Shown here piece by piece: positions 30,361-39,829 of a DNA stretch of 64,000 nucleotides; the stretch's first letter is position 1; each line of letters begins with the position of its first letter. Source of the DNA: Rhynchopus sp. YZ270_cl-10 (Eukaryota; Euglenozoa; Diplonemea; Diplonemida; Diplonemidae); NCBI GenBank assembly GCA_964035575.1, contig OZ037835.1, positions 2,097,001-2,161,000 of the forward strand, given 5' to 3'. The notes under the pieces are model-generated. The model made no database searches and was not told where the DNA came from. It saw nothing but the letters and a program-made list of their open reading frames with translations. The position numbers and the translations under genes are program-made.

Positions 30361-31884
30361 CCTTAACACTCGGTGTTAAGGTCTTTAAGGTTGCTGATCA
30401 CCTCCCACCCACCCACCCACCCACCCCCCCTCTCAGGCACCCCCCCCCCAAGGTGGGGTTCGGGCATTTTTTTTCAGGTCTCTAAACCTCGAAAGAGGTC
30501 AAAAAAGTGGATTCTTGGGAAGATAGGAGGTTTCTAGGAGACTTTCTCTGAAGCAAAGACCTCCAAACCCTGACAGACCCTGAAACCAGGGTGTCGCGAG
30601 TACCCCTTTTTTACACGTGTTTCTTAAGGCTTCTACAGGGTTCTACAGGCAAAACAGGCGTTTTGGCCAAAAACCCGGTTTTTCAGGCAGGTAACCGGGT
30701 TTGCGTCTTGGGAAACGTGACAGCGAGCTGTGAGAACCCTGCGTGGGCTACACACGGCACGAGTTGTAGCAGCCCACCGAAGGTGGGCTGCGTTTGGTAA
30801 CCACACGATGCGGTTAACGCATGCAACGCAACGCAACCGATGCATACGTTACGATCTGTATGTAACGAACACAACGCAACCGATGTGTACGTAACGCTCG
30901 GAACGCAACGTAAAGAACGCAACGAGTGGTTCCAAAAGGCAGCCCGGCTGCGGTGGGGTGCTCAGACTCGCGCCAGTTGCGTGGCTAAACCAGTTCCTTA
31001 ACACTCGGTGTTAAGGTCTTTAAGGTTGCTTCACCACCCCACCCTCCCACCCCACCCCCCCCCCAGGGTGGGTTTCGGCCATTTTTTTTCAGGTCTCTAA
31101 ACGTCCAAAGAGGTCAAAAAAGTGGATTCTCGGGAAGATAGGAGGTTTTTAGGAGACTTTCTCTGAAGCAAAGACCTCCAAACCCTGACAGACCCTGAAA
31201 CCAGGGTGTCGCGAGTACCCCTTTTTTACACGTGTTTCTTAAGGCTTCTACAGGGTTCTACAGGCAAAACAGCCGTTTTGGCCGAAAACCCGGTTTTTCA
31301 GGCGGGTAACCGGGTTTGCGGCTTGGGAAACGTGCCAGCGAGCTGTGAGAACCATGCGTGGGGGTTTGTAACCACTCGTTGCGTTGGTTGCGTTGCCTTC
31401 GTTGCGTACACATCGCTACGTACACACCGGTTACGTTGTGTTGCATGCGTTGCGTTCGTTGTGTAGAGATCGTTACGTACAGAGCGCAACGTACGGAGCG
31501 GTTGCGTTGCGTTTGTTGTGCTTGGTTGGTTACGTTCGTTGCGTTCCGATCGTTACGTACACATCGGTTGCGTTGCGTTGGATGCGTTGCATCCGTTACG
31601 TTGCGTTCGTTGCATACAGATCGTTACGTACACATGGGTTACGTTGTGTTGCATGCGTTGCGTTCGTTGTGTAGAGATCGATATATACAGATCGCAACGT
31701 ACGCATAGGTTGCGTTGGTTGTGTTGCATCCGTTACGTTGCGTTCGTTGCGTTCTGATCGTTACGTACGCATCGGTTGCGTTGCGTTGCATGCGTTGGTT
31801 GCATACGGATCGTAACGAAAAGAGCGGATCCGTTTCGTTGTGTTCGGTTGCGTTTATCAACCACACCAGCCAGGAGTGTTAAGG
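30361..31884. mobile_element. 1.5 kb inverted-repeat element with internal duplication
   Basis: Begins CCTTAACACTC and ends GAGTGTTAAGG, flanked on both sides by ATT (30358-30360 and 31885-31887), a possible 3-base target duplication. Within it, 30361-30747 and 30996-31361 are direct repeats. Each starts with the palindrome CCTTAACACTCGGTGTTAAGG and runs to GAGAACC..GCGTGGG. From 31370 to 31860 the sequence is a degenerate array of GTTGCGTTCGTTGCGT and GATCGTTACGTACACATCGG units, with their reverse complement at about 30800-30930. No transposase ORF. Class unknown; non-autonomous. Confidence 0.55.
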
Positions 31885-31924
31885 ATTGCCAAAAAAAACT
31901 AAATTGATACAAGGTGGTCCGCAC

Positions 31925-32066
31925 GTGAGATTTGCATTAGGAGTTGAGACGGAGAGAAGTGCACGTAGGTGAGGACGATACCAACTACGGACATCCGGCG
32001 GAAGGTGGCGTCTGCAGCAGCGTTGTGCAAAGACGGCTTTGACATGAGCTTCGAGGAGGAAGGTCC
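31925..32066 (+). pseudogene. Ubiquitin-like domain fragment
   Basis: CGGACATCCGGCGGAAGGTG, GTCTGCAGCAG and GTTGTGC-AAGACGGCTTTG align with 25775-25840 of the LRR gene at 25706 (coding for DIRRKVASAAELCEDGF). The match begins near GAGATTTGCATTAGGAG and fades after GAGCTTCGAGGAGGAAGG. There is no start codon and no LRR part. It is a decayed scrap of a paralogue, isolated between two mobile elements. Confidence 0.7.
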
Positions 32067-32222
32067 TATGCGATGCAACAAACAACAAACAACTAAAAAA
32101 TTGAGAACCGTCGTTCAACGAGGAGAATCGAGATCTCGATAAAGATTTTAAAAATATCAAAATTGCATTTCACACTGAGTCGAGGCAACAAAAGACGAAT
32201 GGGGTTTTTATTTTTTGTTCAT

Positions 32223-33941
32223 GTTTCCTCCAGGGGTTAAGTTAGCTTTTTTTTTTTCTCGCTGAGTCGGGTTTTCTGGGTTTTTTTCGGTTTTTCTGGA
32301 TTTTGCGAAAAATAACCCATTCCCTCCGCGAGCGCAGCGAGCGGGAAAATTTTTTTGCAATTTTTGGGCAAAGTTCAAAAATCCCACCAAAAAGTGGGGG
32401 GACCCTGGGGATTTTTGGATTTGTCCTAACAATTTTGGAGCATAAATTTGAAGAACAGGACTGGTGTACCCCTCACCGACCTCAGTTCCCACGTCCTGCC
32501 TCATCCGCACTCTCGCAACACTAGTACTGAACCCGAAGCTCGCCAGAGATCCCTGTTGCCTCTTCATATGAATAATTCCCAGTTCTGACGGGGGGTTTGT
32601 TTGGGTCGGGAGGATATTTTTTTTCTTAGAGGGTGGGGTGGGGGGGGCTCCGCCCCCACCCCTACCCCACCTTCCCAGCCTACACCACCCAAAAATTTGG
32701 ATTTTTTTTTTTTTTTCCAGATAACAGGGCTTCCCGCAGGATCTGGGGTTTTGGCCTCCCAGGGGGACCAGCCAAAAAAAGGTGGAATTTTTTTTTTTTT
32801 TTCAATGATTTTAATTTGTGTGGTGTGTAGCATTAACGCTGACGCTACGTTACGTTACGCGCCTTTACGCACTTTAAGTGGTCAAAAAAATTTTTCGACT
32901 TCGGCGAAAATGTCCCGGCAAACCGTTAAAACTGCTGCATTAACTCGCATATTGCATATCATCTCACGTTCCCCACCTTTGCGGAATAAGAAAAAATATG
33001 TCAGGTCGGTAGCGTGCAGACGTTTCCTCGTATAGACATCTACAAAAAGAAACGACAGTCATGGCAAAGGTTCCTGGCGAAGCCACGGTACGCAACATTT
33101 CAAAATACTGTGATTAAAATTGCACATTTTACAGCCACACTATGTCATAGGTGGCTTGCAATCTTGCGCCGCAGGCGCACGGTACGCTACTTTTTTCTTT
33201 TGCTATGCTGCATGCTTCCTTTTCCTTCGGCGTTTGACCAATTGAGTCGCGTTCTGGCTGTGACGGGGTCACTTTGCCCATGAGGCATACTCGTGGTTCT
33301 TTGCAACCGTTATTTTCTGCCTCTTCGGAGCCTGAGCCGATAACTGGGACTCCGCCGGTCGCTTTGCAAATTCCATTATGGAAATCTGTCTTGGTCCGGA
33401 GGACTTTTTTGGTGCCATCTTTTCCCCCTGTTACACGACGGTGATGTAACGGGTGTTACAAGTGGAGTTACAAGTGAGTTACATGTAACTCACTTGTAAC
33501 TCACTTGTAACCCACCAGTTACAACCTGATTTTGCCTGTAATTCATGTATCCCACTTGTAACTCACTTGTAACTCACTTGTAACGGTTTTTCACTTGTAA
33601 CGTTACATGTAACTTCACTTGTAATGTACTGTACATCACCGTCGTGTAGTTGCCTGTATTTGGATGCGCGGGGACGGGAGGGTGGGAAAAATTAAAAAAA
33701 ATGTGGAAAATTCCTAATAGGCAGCCTCGGAACACTCAAGGGCAGGCTGGTCCCCCCTGGTCCCCCCTTATTATTTTTATTTTCCCCCAGGGGGACCAGT
33801 GGTCCCCCCTGGTCCCCCCTGTGGGAAGCCCTGGATAATCTGATTCCATTTTTTTTTTTTTTTTTTTTGAAAAACCCGAAAACCCGAAAACCGGGTTTTG
33901 AAAACCCAGAAACCCGCCCTAACTTAACCCCTGGTTTCCTC
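32223..33941. mobile_element. hAT-like DNA transposon A, copy 1
   Basis: The element body is 32231-33933 (1703 bases). It starts CAGGGGTTAAGTTAG and ends CTAACTTAACCCCTG with a one-base offset in the interior. It is flanked by exact 8-base target duplications GTTTCCTC (32223-32230 and 33934-33941). Eight-base targets and CAGGG termini are hAT characteristics. The interior has GC-rich palindromes near 32635-32680, long T runs, and a nested inverted-repeat unit at 33432-33648. No transposase frame is recognised, so it is non-autonomous. A shorter relative is at 60587-61999. Confidence 0.85.
33432..33648. repeat. Inverted-repeat unit with CACTTGTAACT internal repeats
   Basis: The ends TACACGACGGTGATGTA (33432-33448) and TACATCACCGTCGTGTA (33632-33648) are perfect inverted copies. 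Between them CACTTGTAACT and its complement AGTTACAAGTG recur about ten times. It could be a MITE nested in transposon A. No clear target duplication. Confidence 0.7.
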
Positions 33942-34436
33942 CCTCTCTCCCCAAGACTTAATATGCCCTTTTTCTCTGACGGCCTCGGTCATCTCACATT
34001 ACTCGAAGAAGAGCCTCCCGGCGCTATCGCCCCACTCTGTCAGAAGGGTGGCGGTGCAGTACCTAGTGGGACAGGATGTCGAGCTCGAAATGATCTGCCA
34101 GCTCACCCGTCACTCGGACGTGAACGCAGTCATGCGTTATGCGCACGATGCAGGGGGGCGCTGTCACTGCTAGCGGAAACGTCAGCTCCTCAATTCCGAA
34201 ATCTTGTTTTGCTATCTTTACCCGCGTATTCAGGGTTTTCCATAACATGTTTACACATGCACACAGTCGCAGCTAAAAGCCAAAAGCTGCTTGTGTACCC
34301 CCACATTTACTAAACCCACCATATTTTCTGTGCTTTTTGCGGTTTCACATTTTTTGCGGTTTTGGCGCAGGCCAAAGGTATATCACACTCCCACCATCCC
34401 CACACCACATCACACACCACCAGACCCTCTCACACA

Positions 34437-35627
34437 ATGCTCCGCACACTATCCTGCGTGCTGCTCGCTGCTGCGGGTGTTACTGCCGACTTCGATGCGA
34501 AGTGGTACACCCTCGACCTGGACAAGACCGCCCTCGAGCGCTTGACACCCATTGCAGACGAGCTGATTGCGACACACACATACGAGTACGTATGGCAGCC
34601 GATGCACACCTTTCTCGAGGCTGTGCTGCCACATGCCGCATGGGTGGAGATGGCTCCTCTGTGGGCCAAGGTGCTGGATGCGTACCCTGCGTTCTACCAG
34701 GAGGAGGTGCGTGCCTTCTACCAGTACCTGACGGTGAACCTGAACCGCACGGAGTGGACGATTGGGCAGATCACCATGGCACAGCTCTTCTACGAAGTGG
34801 AGGACGCCTGCACCTCCATTGTGGCACAGCACACCAACGGCACGATCTTCCACGGGCGCAACCTGGACTACGGCCTGCCGGGGCTCTCAAACTTCACGAT
34901 CAACGCGAAGTTCACACGCTCGAACCAGACGATCGCACACGGCACGATGTACCTCGGATACAGCGGGCTGCTTACCGGGCAGCACGTTGAGGGTGGGGAC
35001 AGGGCCACGTGGTCACTCTCGCTGAACGAACGCTTCTACGGGAAGGACTGGGTGCCGTACCAGGGCACCATTGAGGAGATCCTTGCCGGTGTGCAGAACG
35101 CAGGGTTCACACTGCGCGACGCTCTCATGGACGTGCCCAGCTACGAAGCGGCTACGGCCCTGCTGCGCGAGAAGCCGATGCCGGCACCTGCATACCTGAC
35201 GCTCTCGGGCCTTGCTGCGGGCGACGGTGTTGTCATCACAAGAGACCGCAACGGCACCTCACATGCCGCAGGCACAGGGCGGGGCTACTGGAAGGTCGAC
35301 ACCTCTGTCGGCGACTGGTACCGCATGGAGACTAACTTCGACAACTGGGAGCCTCTCACGGACGGCAGAAGGAAGGTGGCAAACGAAGGCATGCACGCCA
35401 TTGGGCAGGCGGGGGCGAACCTGACAGGGCTGCTCCACGTGCTCGAGACGGACAAGGTGCTGAACAGCGAGACCACGTACACAGCTATGATGCTCAACGA
35501 GGCTAGCTACTACAGAACTATTGTCCGCGAGCACAGCGACGCAGCCAACGCTGCAAGGACACAGAAGATGCACCTAGACGTCAAGAAGAAGATGGAGACA
35601 CTCTTCGCGTGGTTCAAGCAGATGTGA
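34437..35627 (+). CDS. Acid ceramidase / NAAA-family amidase, secreted
   Basis: 396 residues. Residues 1-17 are a signal peptide (MLRTLSCVLLAAAGVTA). The family cuts the amide bond of ceramides or N-acylethanolamines in acidic compartments; precursors self-cleave before a catalytic cysteine. Here the hallmark is at residues 125-144: CTSIVA ... GRNLDYG. Cys125 is the expected nucleophile, with Arg141 and Asp144 at the same spacing (16 and 19 residues) as in human acid ceramidase. Several N-glycosylation sequons (NRT, NGT, NFT, NQT, NLT) fit a lysosomal or secreted enzyme, and length matches the family. Ceramidase and NAAA cannot be separated by eye. Single exon. Upstream sequence is CACACACCACCAG/ACCCTCTCACACA and then the ATG. 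The neighbours give no functional link. Confidence 0.88.
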   Translation: MLRTLSCVLLAAAGVTADFDAKWYTLDLDKTALERLTPIADELIATHTYEYVWQPMHTFLEAVLPHAAWVEMAPLWAKVLDAYPAFYQEEVRAFYQYLTVNLNRTEWTIGQITMAQLFYEVEDACTSIVAQHTNGTIFHGRNLDYGLPGLSNFTINAKFTRSNQTIAHGTMYLGYSGLLTGQHVEGGDRATWSLSLNERFYGKDWVPYQGTIEEILAGVQNAGFTLRDALMDVPSYEAATALLREKPMPAPAYLTLSGLAAGDGVVITRDRNGTSHAAGTGRGYWKVDTSVGDWYRMETNFDNWEPLTDGRRKVANEGMHAIGQAGANLTGLLHVLETDKVLNSETTYTAMMLNEASYYRTIVREHSDAANAARTQKMHLDVKKKMETLFAWFKQM

Positions 35628-36589
35628 TAAGTTCATAACCTATATTATTATGTTGTGTCAACGCGTGCCTCTTGAATTTTCTCTTTTTTTTTTCCAGTTT
35701 TTTTTCCGGGGGAAAGCGAACAACAAACAACCTTTATTTTCCTCCAGTTTATGCAACAAGCAAAGAGTATCGATTTCTCTCCAGCATTTTTCTCGAACAT
35801 TTTTTCGGGCACATGCCACTTTGATGATTTTGTTTCCTTTCCGTCCCCCTTCTATTGCACACTCACCTCATGTGTTAAGCCCCCACACTCCCCTCATGTG
35901 TTCACATACTCACAACGTGCGTATTGCCTCTAGAACCATTGCTTCCACGGAGCCACGAATTAGGTAGTGAACACTTGGTGGAGGAGGAGGGGGTAAGTGG
36001 GTTGGCGTGTGGTGGTGGGATGACATTGGTGGCGCAGCGCTGCCACAGTTCTCACTCTTTCTTTTTCTAGTCTTTTTTCGCTGCCTCCCCCGGGAGAGCA
36101 ACTCTTTTCTTTGTCCACTTTCCACTACCCGAGATTTGATCTTGGGAACAATTTTAGATCAACGAAGTCCACGAACGCTTTCTACCCTCCCTTGGGGGTA
36201 CTCTTGAGGGTCCAAGGGTCCTTCCAAAAAAGGTGTGATCTGGGGGGGGGGGTGAGGACGTTCCAACCTAATCCCATTTTTTTTTTCCATTCGCGATTTT
36301 TTCACCCCTCCCCCCATGTTTAGAATCAACAGACCCAAAACGGTACACCATAAAAAGGTTCGTTTTCTTTGATCCTAAAAACAAACAAACAAACATCCAA
36401 CGTTACATAAATAGTAGTTACTCTGCCCCATACCCACCCCCTGTTCTTTTCCGCCTGGAACAGTATTCTGCCCAAGTCGGAGGGAAAGGCAATGCACCAT
36501 GTTGCGAAGACTTCTTTCCTGTTGGTGCATGGGGGTATCTGCAACGTGTCTTTGCTAATGTACTTCGTAGCAACCTCGCGGGCTTTGTA
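35628..36589. other. Intergenic with CTCTCGAGCATTTT-family copy
   Basis: 35714-35806 is a copy of the family at 348-459. The rest shows C- and G-runs and no gene. Confidence 0.45.
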
Positions 36590-36715
36590 TCCTTCGACAA
36601 CTCGCCTAAGTACCCAGAAGAGGGTCTGTGCTCAATGTTGGCCGAATCCTTTTATACTACAGAAGGAAAAGACGTAAAGAACAATATTACACAAAGTGGC
36701 GTAGTCCGCATGAGT
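36590..36715 (+). repeat. Dispersed repeat shared with 1350 and 39636
   Basis: The first part matches the reverse complement of 1350-1452. The second part (AGAAGGAAAAGACGTAAAGA ... TGCTCCTCAATGTGTA) is nearly identical to 39636-39708, just upstream of an LRR gene. Confidence 0.65.
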
Positions 36716-36731
36716 GCTCCTCAATGTGTAA

Positions 36732-37010
36732 AGGGGGGGGAGGGATAATTGTAGTGGGGGATAACTGTAGAATGGCGGATAAAATAAAAAATATCGCCAG
36801 TTTTTTCTTCTCAAAAAATGGGGGATAGTTGTAGTGGGGGATAAAAAAAAATATCTCTCTTTTTTCCCACCTGAATATCCCCATCCCCAAGGAAAATACA
36901 CACCAAAAACGCGGTGTGGGAAGTGGGGGATAACTGTAGTGGGGGATAAAATAAAATAAAATGGGGGAGAAAAAACGGGGGATAATTGTTTTATCCCCCA
37001 CCCCCCTTTA
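36732..37010. repeat. GGGGGATAAYTGTAG repeat cluster
   Basis: About eight copies of GGGGGATAA, several followed by YTGTAG, are separated by A-rich stretches and CCCC-type complements. The segment is non-coding; the minus-strand ORF here is a by-product of the repetition. Confidence 0.6.
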
Positions 37011-37174
37011 CGGCTACACACAAAAAATAGTACCACAGAGGCCGAATAAACTGGGCCAATCGGGTGATTAAAGAGAAGAAGTTGAGGCAACAGTCATGAC
37101 CAAAAGAATACAAAATGAGCAGACGAACGTGCCGACGCTTCACAGCCTCCTGGAGCTTGGAGCGTTTTAGGGTC

Positions 37175-38020
37175 TGTGGGATGACGCCCGATGACGCACG
37201 ATGACGGCCGATGACAGCACGATTACGTTTTTTCTTTTTTTTGGTACTGTGTATACTGTGTATACTGTGTATACTGTGTATACTGTGTATACTGTGTATA
37301 CTGTGTATACTGTGTATACTGTGTATACTGTGTATACTGTGTATACTGTGTATACTGTGTATACTGTGTATACTGTGTATACTGTGTATACTGTGTATAC
37401 TGTGTATACTGTGTATACTGTGTATACTGTGAAAACTGTGTATACTGTGTATACTGTGTATATTGTGTATACTGTGTATACTGTGTATACTGTGTATACT
37501 GTGTATACTGTGTATACTGTGTATACTGTGTATACTGTGTATACTGTGTATACTGTGTATACTGTGAAAACTGTATATACTGTGTATACTGTGTATATTG
37601 TGTATACTGTGTATACTGTGTATACTGTGTATACTGTGTATACTGTGTATACTGTGTATACTGTGTATACTGTGTATACTGTGTATACTGTGTATACTGT
37701 GTATATTGTGTATACTGTGTATACTGTGTATACTGTGTATACTGTGTATACTGTGTATACTGTGTATATTGTGTATACTGTGTATACTGTGTATACTGTG
37801 TGTACTGTGTACTTGTCCATTTCGGCAAATTGACCCCACCACTGGCCGGACGGATTCCGAAAATGCAAATGCCGGTGTTTAAAAGCTTCACCAAGGATTT
37901 CACCGAGGAAAAAAAAATTTCCCCTAGCACGATGATTCCCGATTATGCACGATTATGCACGATTACTCAGGATTACGCACGATGACGGCCGATGACACCC
38001 GATTTAGCGCGATTCACCCC
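37175..38020. repeat. Nested minisatellite locus 1
   Basis: An outer degenerate 10-11-base array (CGATGACGCC, CGATTATGCA, CGATTACGCA) is present on both sides, at 37175-37226 and 37930-38005. The inner array (37244-37812) is a 9-base TATACTGTG unit of about 63 copies. Variant units GTGAAAACTG at 37431 and 37566 are exactly 135 bases apart, indicating a 15-unit higher-order repeat. The right side of the inner array abuts a 65-base single-copy core (37811-37878) that recurs at the minisatellite near 63.2 kb. Confidence 0.85.
37811..37878 (+). repeat. 65-base core shared between minisatellite loci
   Basis: Reads ACTTGTCCATTTCGGCAAAT, then GACCCCACCACTGGCC and CGGATTCCGAAAATGCAAAT, ending GCCGGTGTTT. 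The same core lies in reverse orientation at 63177-63245, next to an unrelated minisatellite. Confidence 0.75.
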
Positions 38021-38215
38021 CCCGGAAAACGCTCCATGGAGGCACGGTAAAAATAAGTCGAGCAATGAATGTTTTGCACTGCACTTTATTGTCTCAAAGC
38101 CAGACAAACGGAAGCGGCTTTGGTGAGATGTTGTTTTCTTTCACCATGTTCACCCACTACAGCCCCAACTCCCACAACCCCACCACACAACAGAGCAACA
38201 CAAAAGGAGGACAAA

Positions 38216-39337
38216 ATGGAAGTAGTTATCAAAGACTGTGCAGACAACTCGTACGTGATCGAGGTGAGTGTGGATGACACAACTGGGACGATGCGGCAGA
38301 AGGTGGCGTCTGCAGTGGGGTTGGCTGAGGACAGCTTCCACATGGGCTTCGGAGGGAAGGACGAAGGAGACGACATCACGCAGCTGAGTGCTGGAGACAC
38401 AATCATCCTCACGAAAAGTAAGAAGTTCGATGCCAGAGCAGTACTTCATGCGTTGGGTGAGGACATCACAGCAGAGAGGCTGGAGACTGTGGAGGATCCT
38501 GAGGTGGCGTGTTTGCTTCTGCAGGCGGAGGTTGCGACTGTCATTCCTGATAAGTTTTTGGCACAGACATCGTTAACGAGACTTGATCTGAGTGCTGTGT
38601 CGTGTGTGACGGACATTGGTCATGAGTTTCTTTACCAGTGCACATCGTTGACAAGCGTCGACCTGTCTGGGTTGACACGTCTCACGCGGGTTGGTACCAG
38701 CTTTCTTTACGACTGCAGCAGCCTCACAGCAGTAGACTTATCACCACTTCGCAATGTTACTCACATTTATGCATGCTTTCTTTCCCGCTGCACCAGCCTC
38801 ACAGCAGTGGACCTGTCACCACTTTGCAATGTAACTTGCATTTATGCATACTTTCTCTACAACTGCACCAGCCTCACATCAGTGGACTTATCACCACTTC
38901 GCAATGTTACTCATATTGACGCAAGCTTTCTGTACAACTGCAGCAGCCTCACAGCAGTAGATTTATCACCATTTCACAATGTTACTCACATTGATGACTG
39001 GTTTCTTGCCCACTTCAGAAGCCTCACAGCAGTAGATTTATCACCACTTCGCAATGTTACTCACGTTGGTAACAGCTTTCTTTCCGACTGCAACACTCTC
39101 ACAGAGCTCGACCTGTCACCGCTCAGCAGAGTTACGCACTTTGGTGAGCTTCCTGCTGACAACTACACTTCGTTGAGGAGCATCCACCTCGGCGGCTGCA
39201 GCAGTGCTGTGTCCAGTCGAGTACGTGAATGCAAACTGAAGAAGTATGTGGTTGACGCACCTCCACCTCTACCTCCACCTCCGACACGTGGCAGAGACAA
39301 GACGAAAGCAGCCTTGCCTCGCTGCAGTGTTTCGTAA
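38216..39337 (+). CDS. Ubiquitin-like/LRR protein D1 with CSVS CaaX box
   Basis: 373 residues from the ATG at 38216 (CCACCACACAACAG/AGCAACACAAAAGGAGGACAAA). Residues 1-75 are ubiquitin-like (MEVVIKDCADNSYVIEVSVDD ... LSAGDTIILTKSK). Residues 78-120 are the linker (ARAVLHALGEDITAERLETVEDPEVACLLLQAEVATVIP). About eight 25-residue LRRs follow (LTAVDLSPLRNVTHIYACFL). Then come a proline-rich stretch (PPPLPPPPTRGRDKTK), basic residues and a terminal CSVS, which fits a farnesylation box. Predicted as a prenylated, membrane-associated LRR adaptor. It is one of three close paralogues (39830, 44516), whose first 200 or more coding bases and 5' flank are nearly the same. Confidence 0.87.
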   Translation: MEVVIKDCADNSYVIEVSVDDTTGTMRQKVASAVGLAEDSFHMGFGGKDEGDDITQLSAGDTIILTKSKKFDARAVLHALGEDITAERLETVEDPEVACLLLQAEVATVIPDKFLAQTSLTRLDLSAVSCVTDIGHEFLYQCTSLTSVDLSGLTRLTRVGTSFLYDCSSLTAVDLSPLRNVTHIYACFLSRCTSLTAVDLSPLCNVTCIYAYFLYNCTSLTSVDLSPLRNVTHIDASFLYNCSSLTAVDLSPFHNVTHIDDWFLAHFRSLTAVDLSPLRNVTHVGNSFLSDCNTLTELDLSPLSRVTHFGELPADNYTSLRSIHLGGCSSAVSSRVRECKLKKYVVDAPPPLPPPPTRGRDKTKAALPRCSVS

Positions 39338-39829
39338 AGAGCGACAGGAGAAGCTAGGCAAGGAACTTCGAGCATCTGCAGGATCTCGTGGCTGACAGCA
39401 GGGGGTACGGTTCTGGGCTTTGTCCCATTCTGCGACGTCGGTGTACGTTAGAACAGTGGTGTCGTGTGTTGAAGAACCCCGAGTGGTCCGCAAATAAGAC
39501 CCTCAATCACCCCTAGTGCGCATGACGTGGGTAGCGTACCAACTAAACAAAAGATGAAAGGGGTTTTTATTATTTTCCATCAAAAGGCCCCATTACCTCC
39601 ACCTTTTTCACATACCTATCACCCTTGTTCTTCCACAGAAGGAAAAGACGTAAAGAGCAATATTACACAAAGTGGCGTAGTCCGCATGAGTGCTCCTCAA
39701 TGTGTACGGCTACCTACAAAGGAAGCGGCTTTGGTGAGGTGTTGTTTTCTTTCACCATGTTCACCCACTACAGCCCCAACTCCCACAACCCCACCACACA
39801 ACAGAGCAACACAAAGAATAGAAGACAAA
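39338..39829. other. Spacer between paralogues D1 and D2
   Basis: Contains a copy of the GTACCAACTAAACAA repeat (39520-39575), the 36.6 kb repeat (39636-39708), and a duplicate of the D1 flank (39718-39829, GGAAGCGGCTTTGGTGAGGT ... CACACAACAG). The 3' flank just after the stop (AGAGCGACAGGAGAAGCTAG) is shared by all three D genes. Confidence 0.6.

Noticed and set aside
30361-31361. Pair of about 370-base direct repeats as terminal repeats of a retroelement
   Set aside because: No primer-binding site, polypurine tract or coding sequence between them. Both lie inside a unit with its own inverted ends, so an internal duplication is simpler.
36991-37930. Long frames with HSI, VYT, CILCIL and QYTQYT repeats
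   Set aside because: By-products of the 9-base array: each 9-base unit keeps all frames open on both strands.
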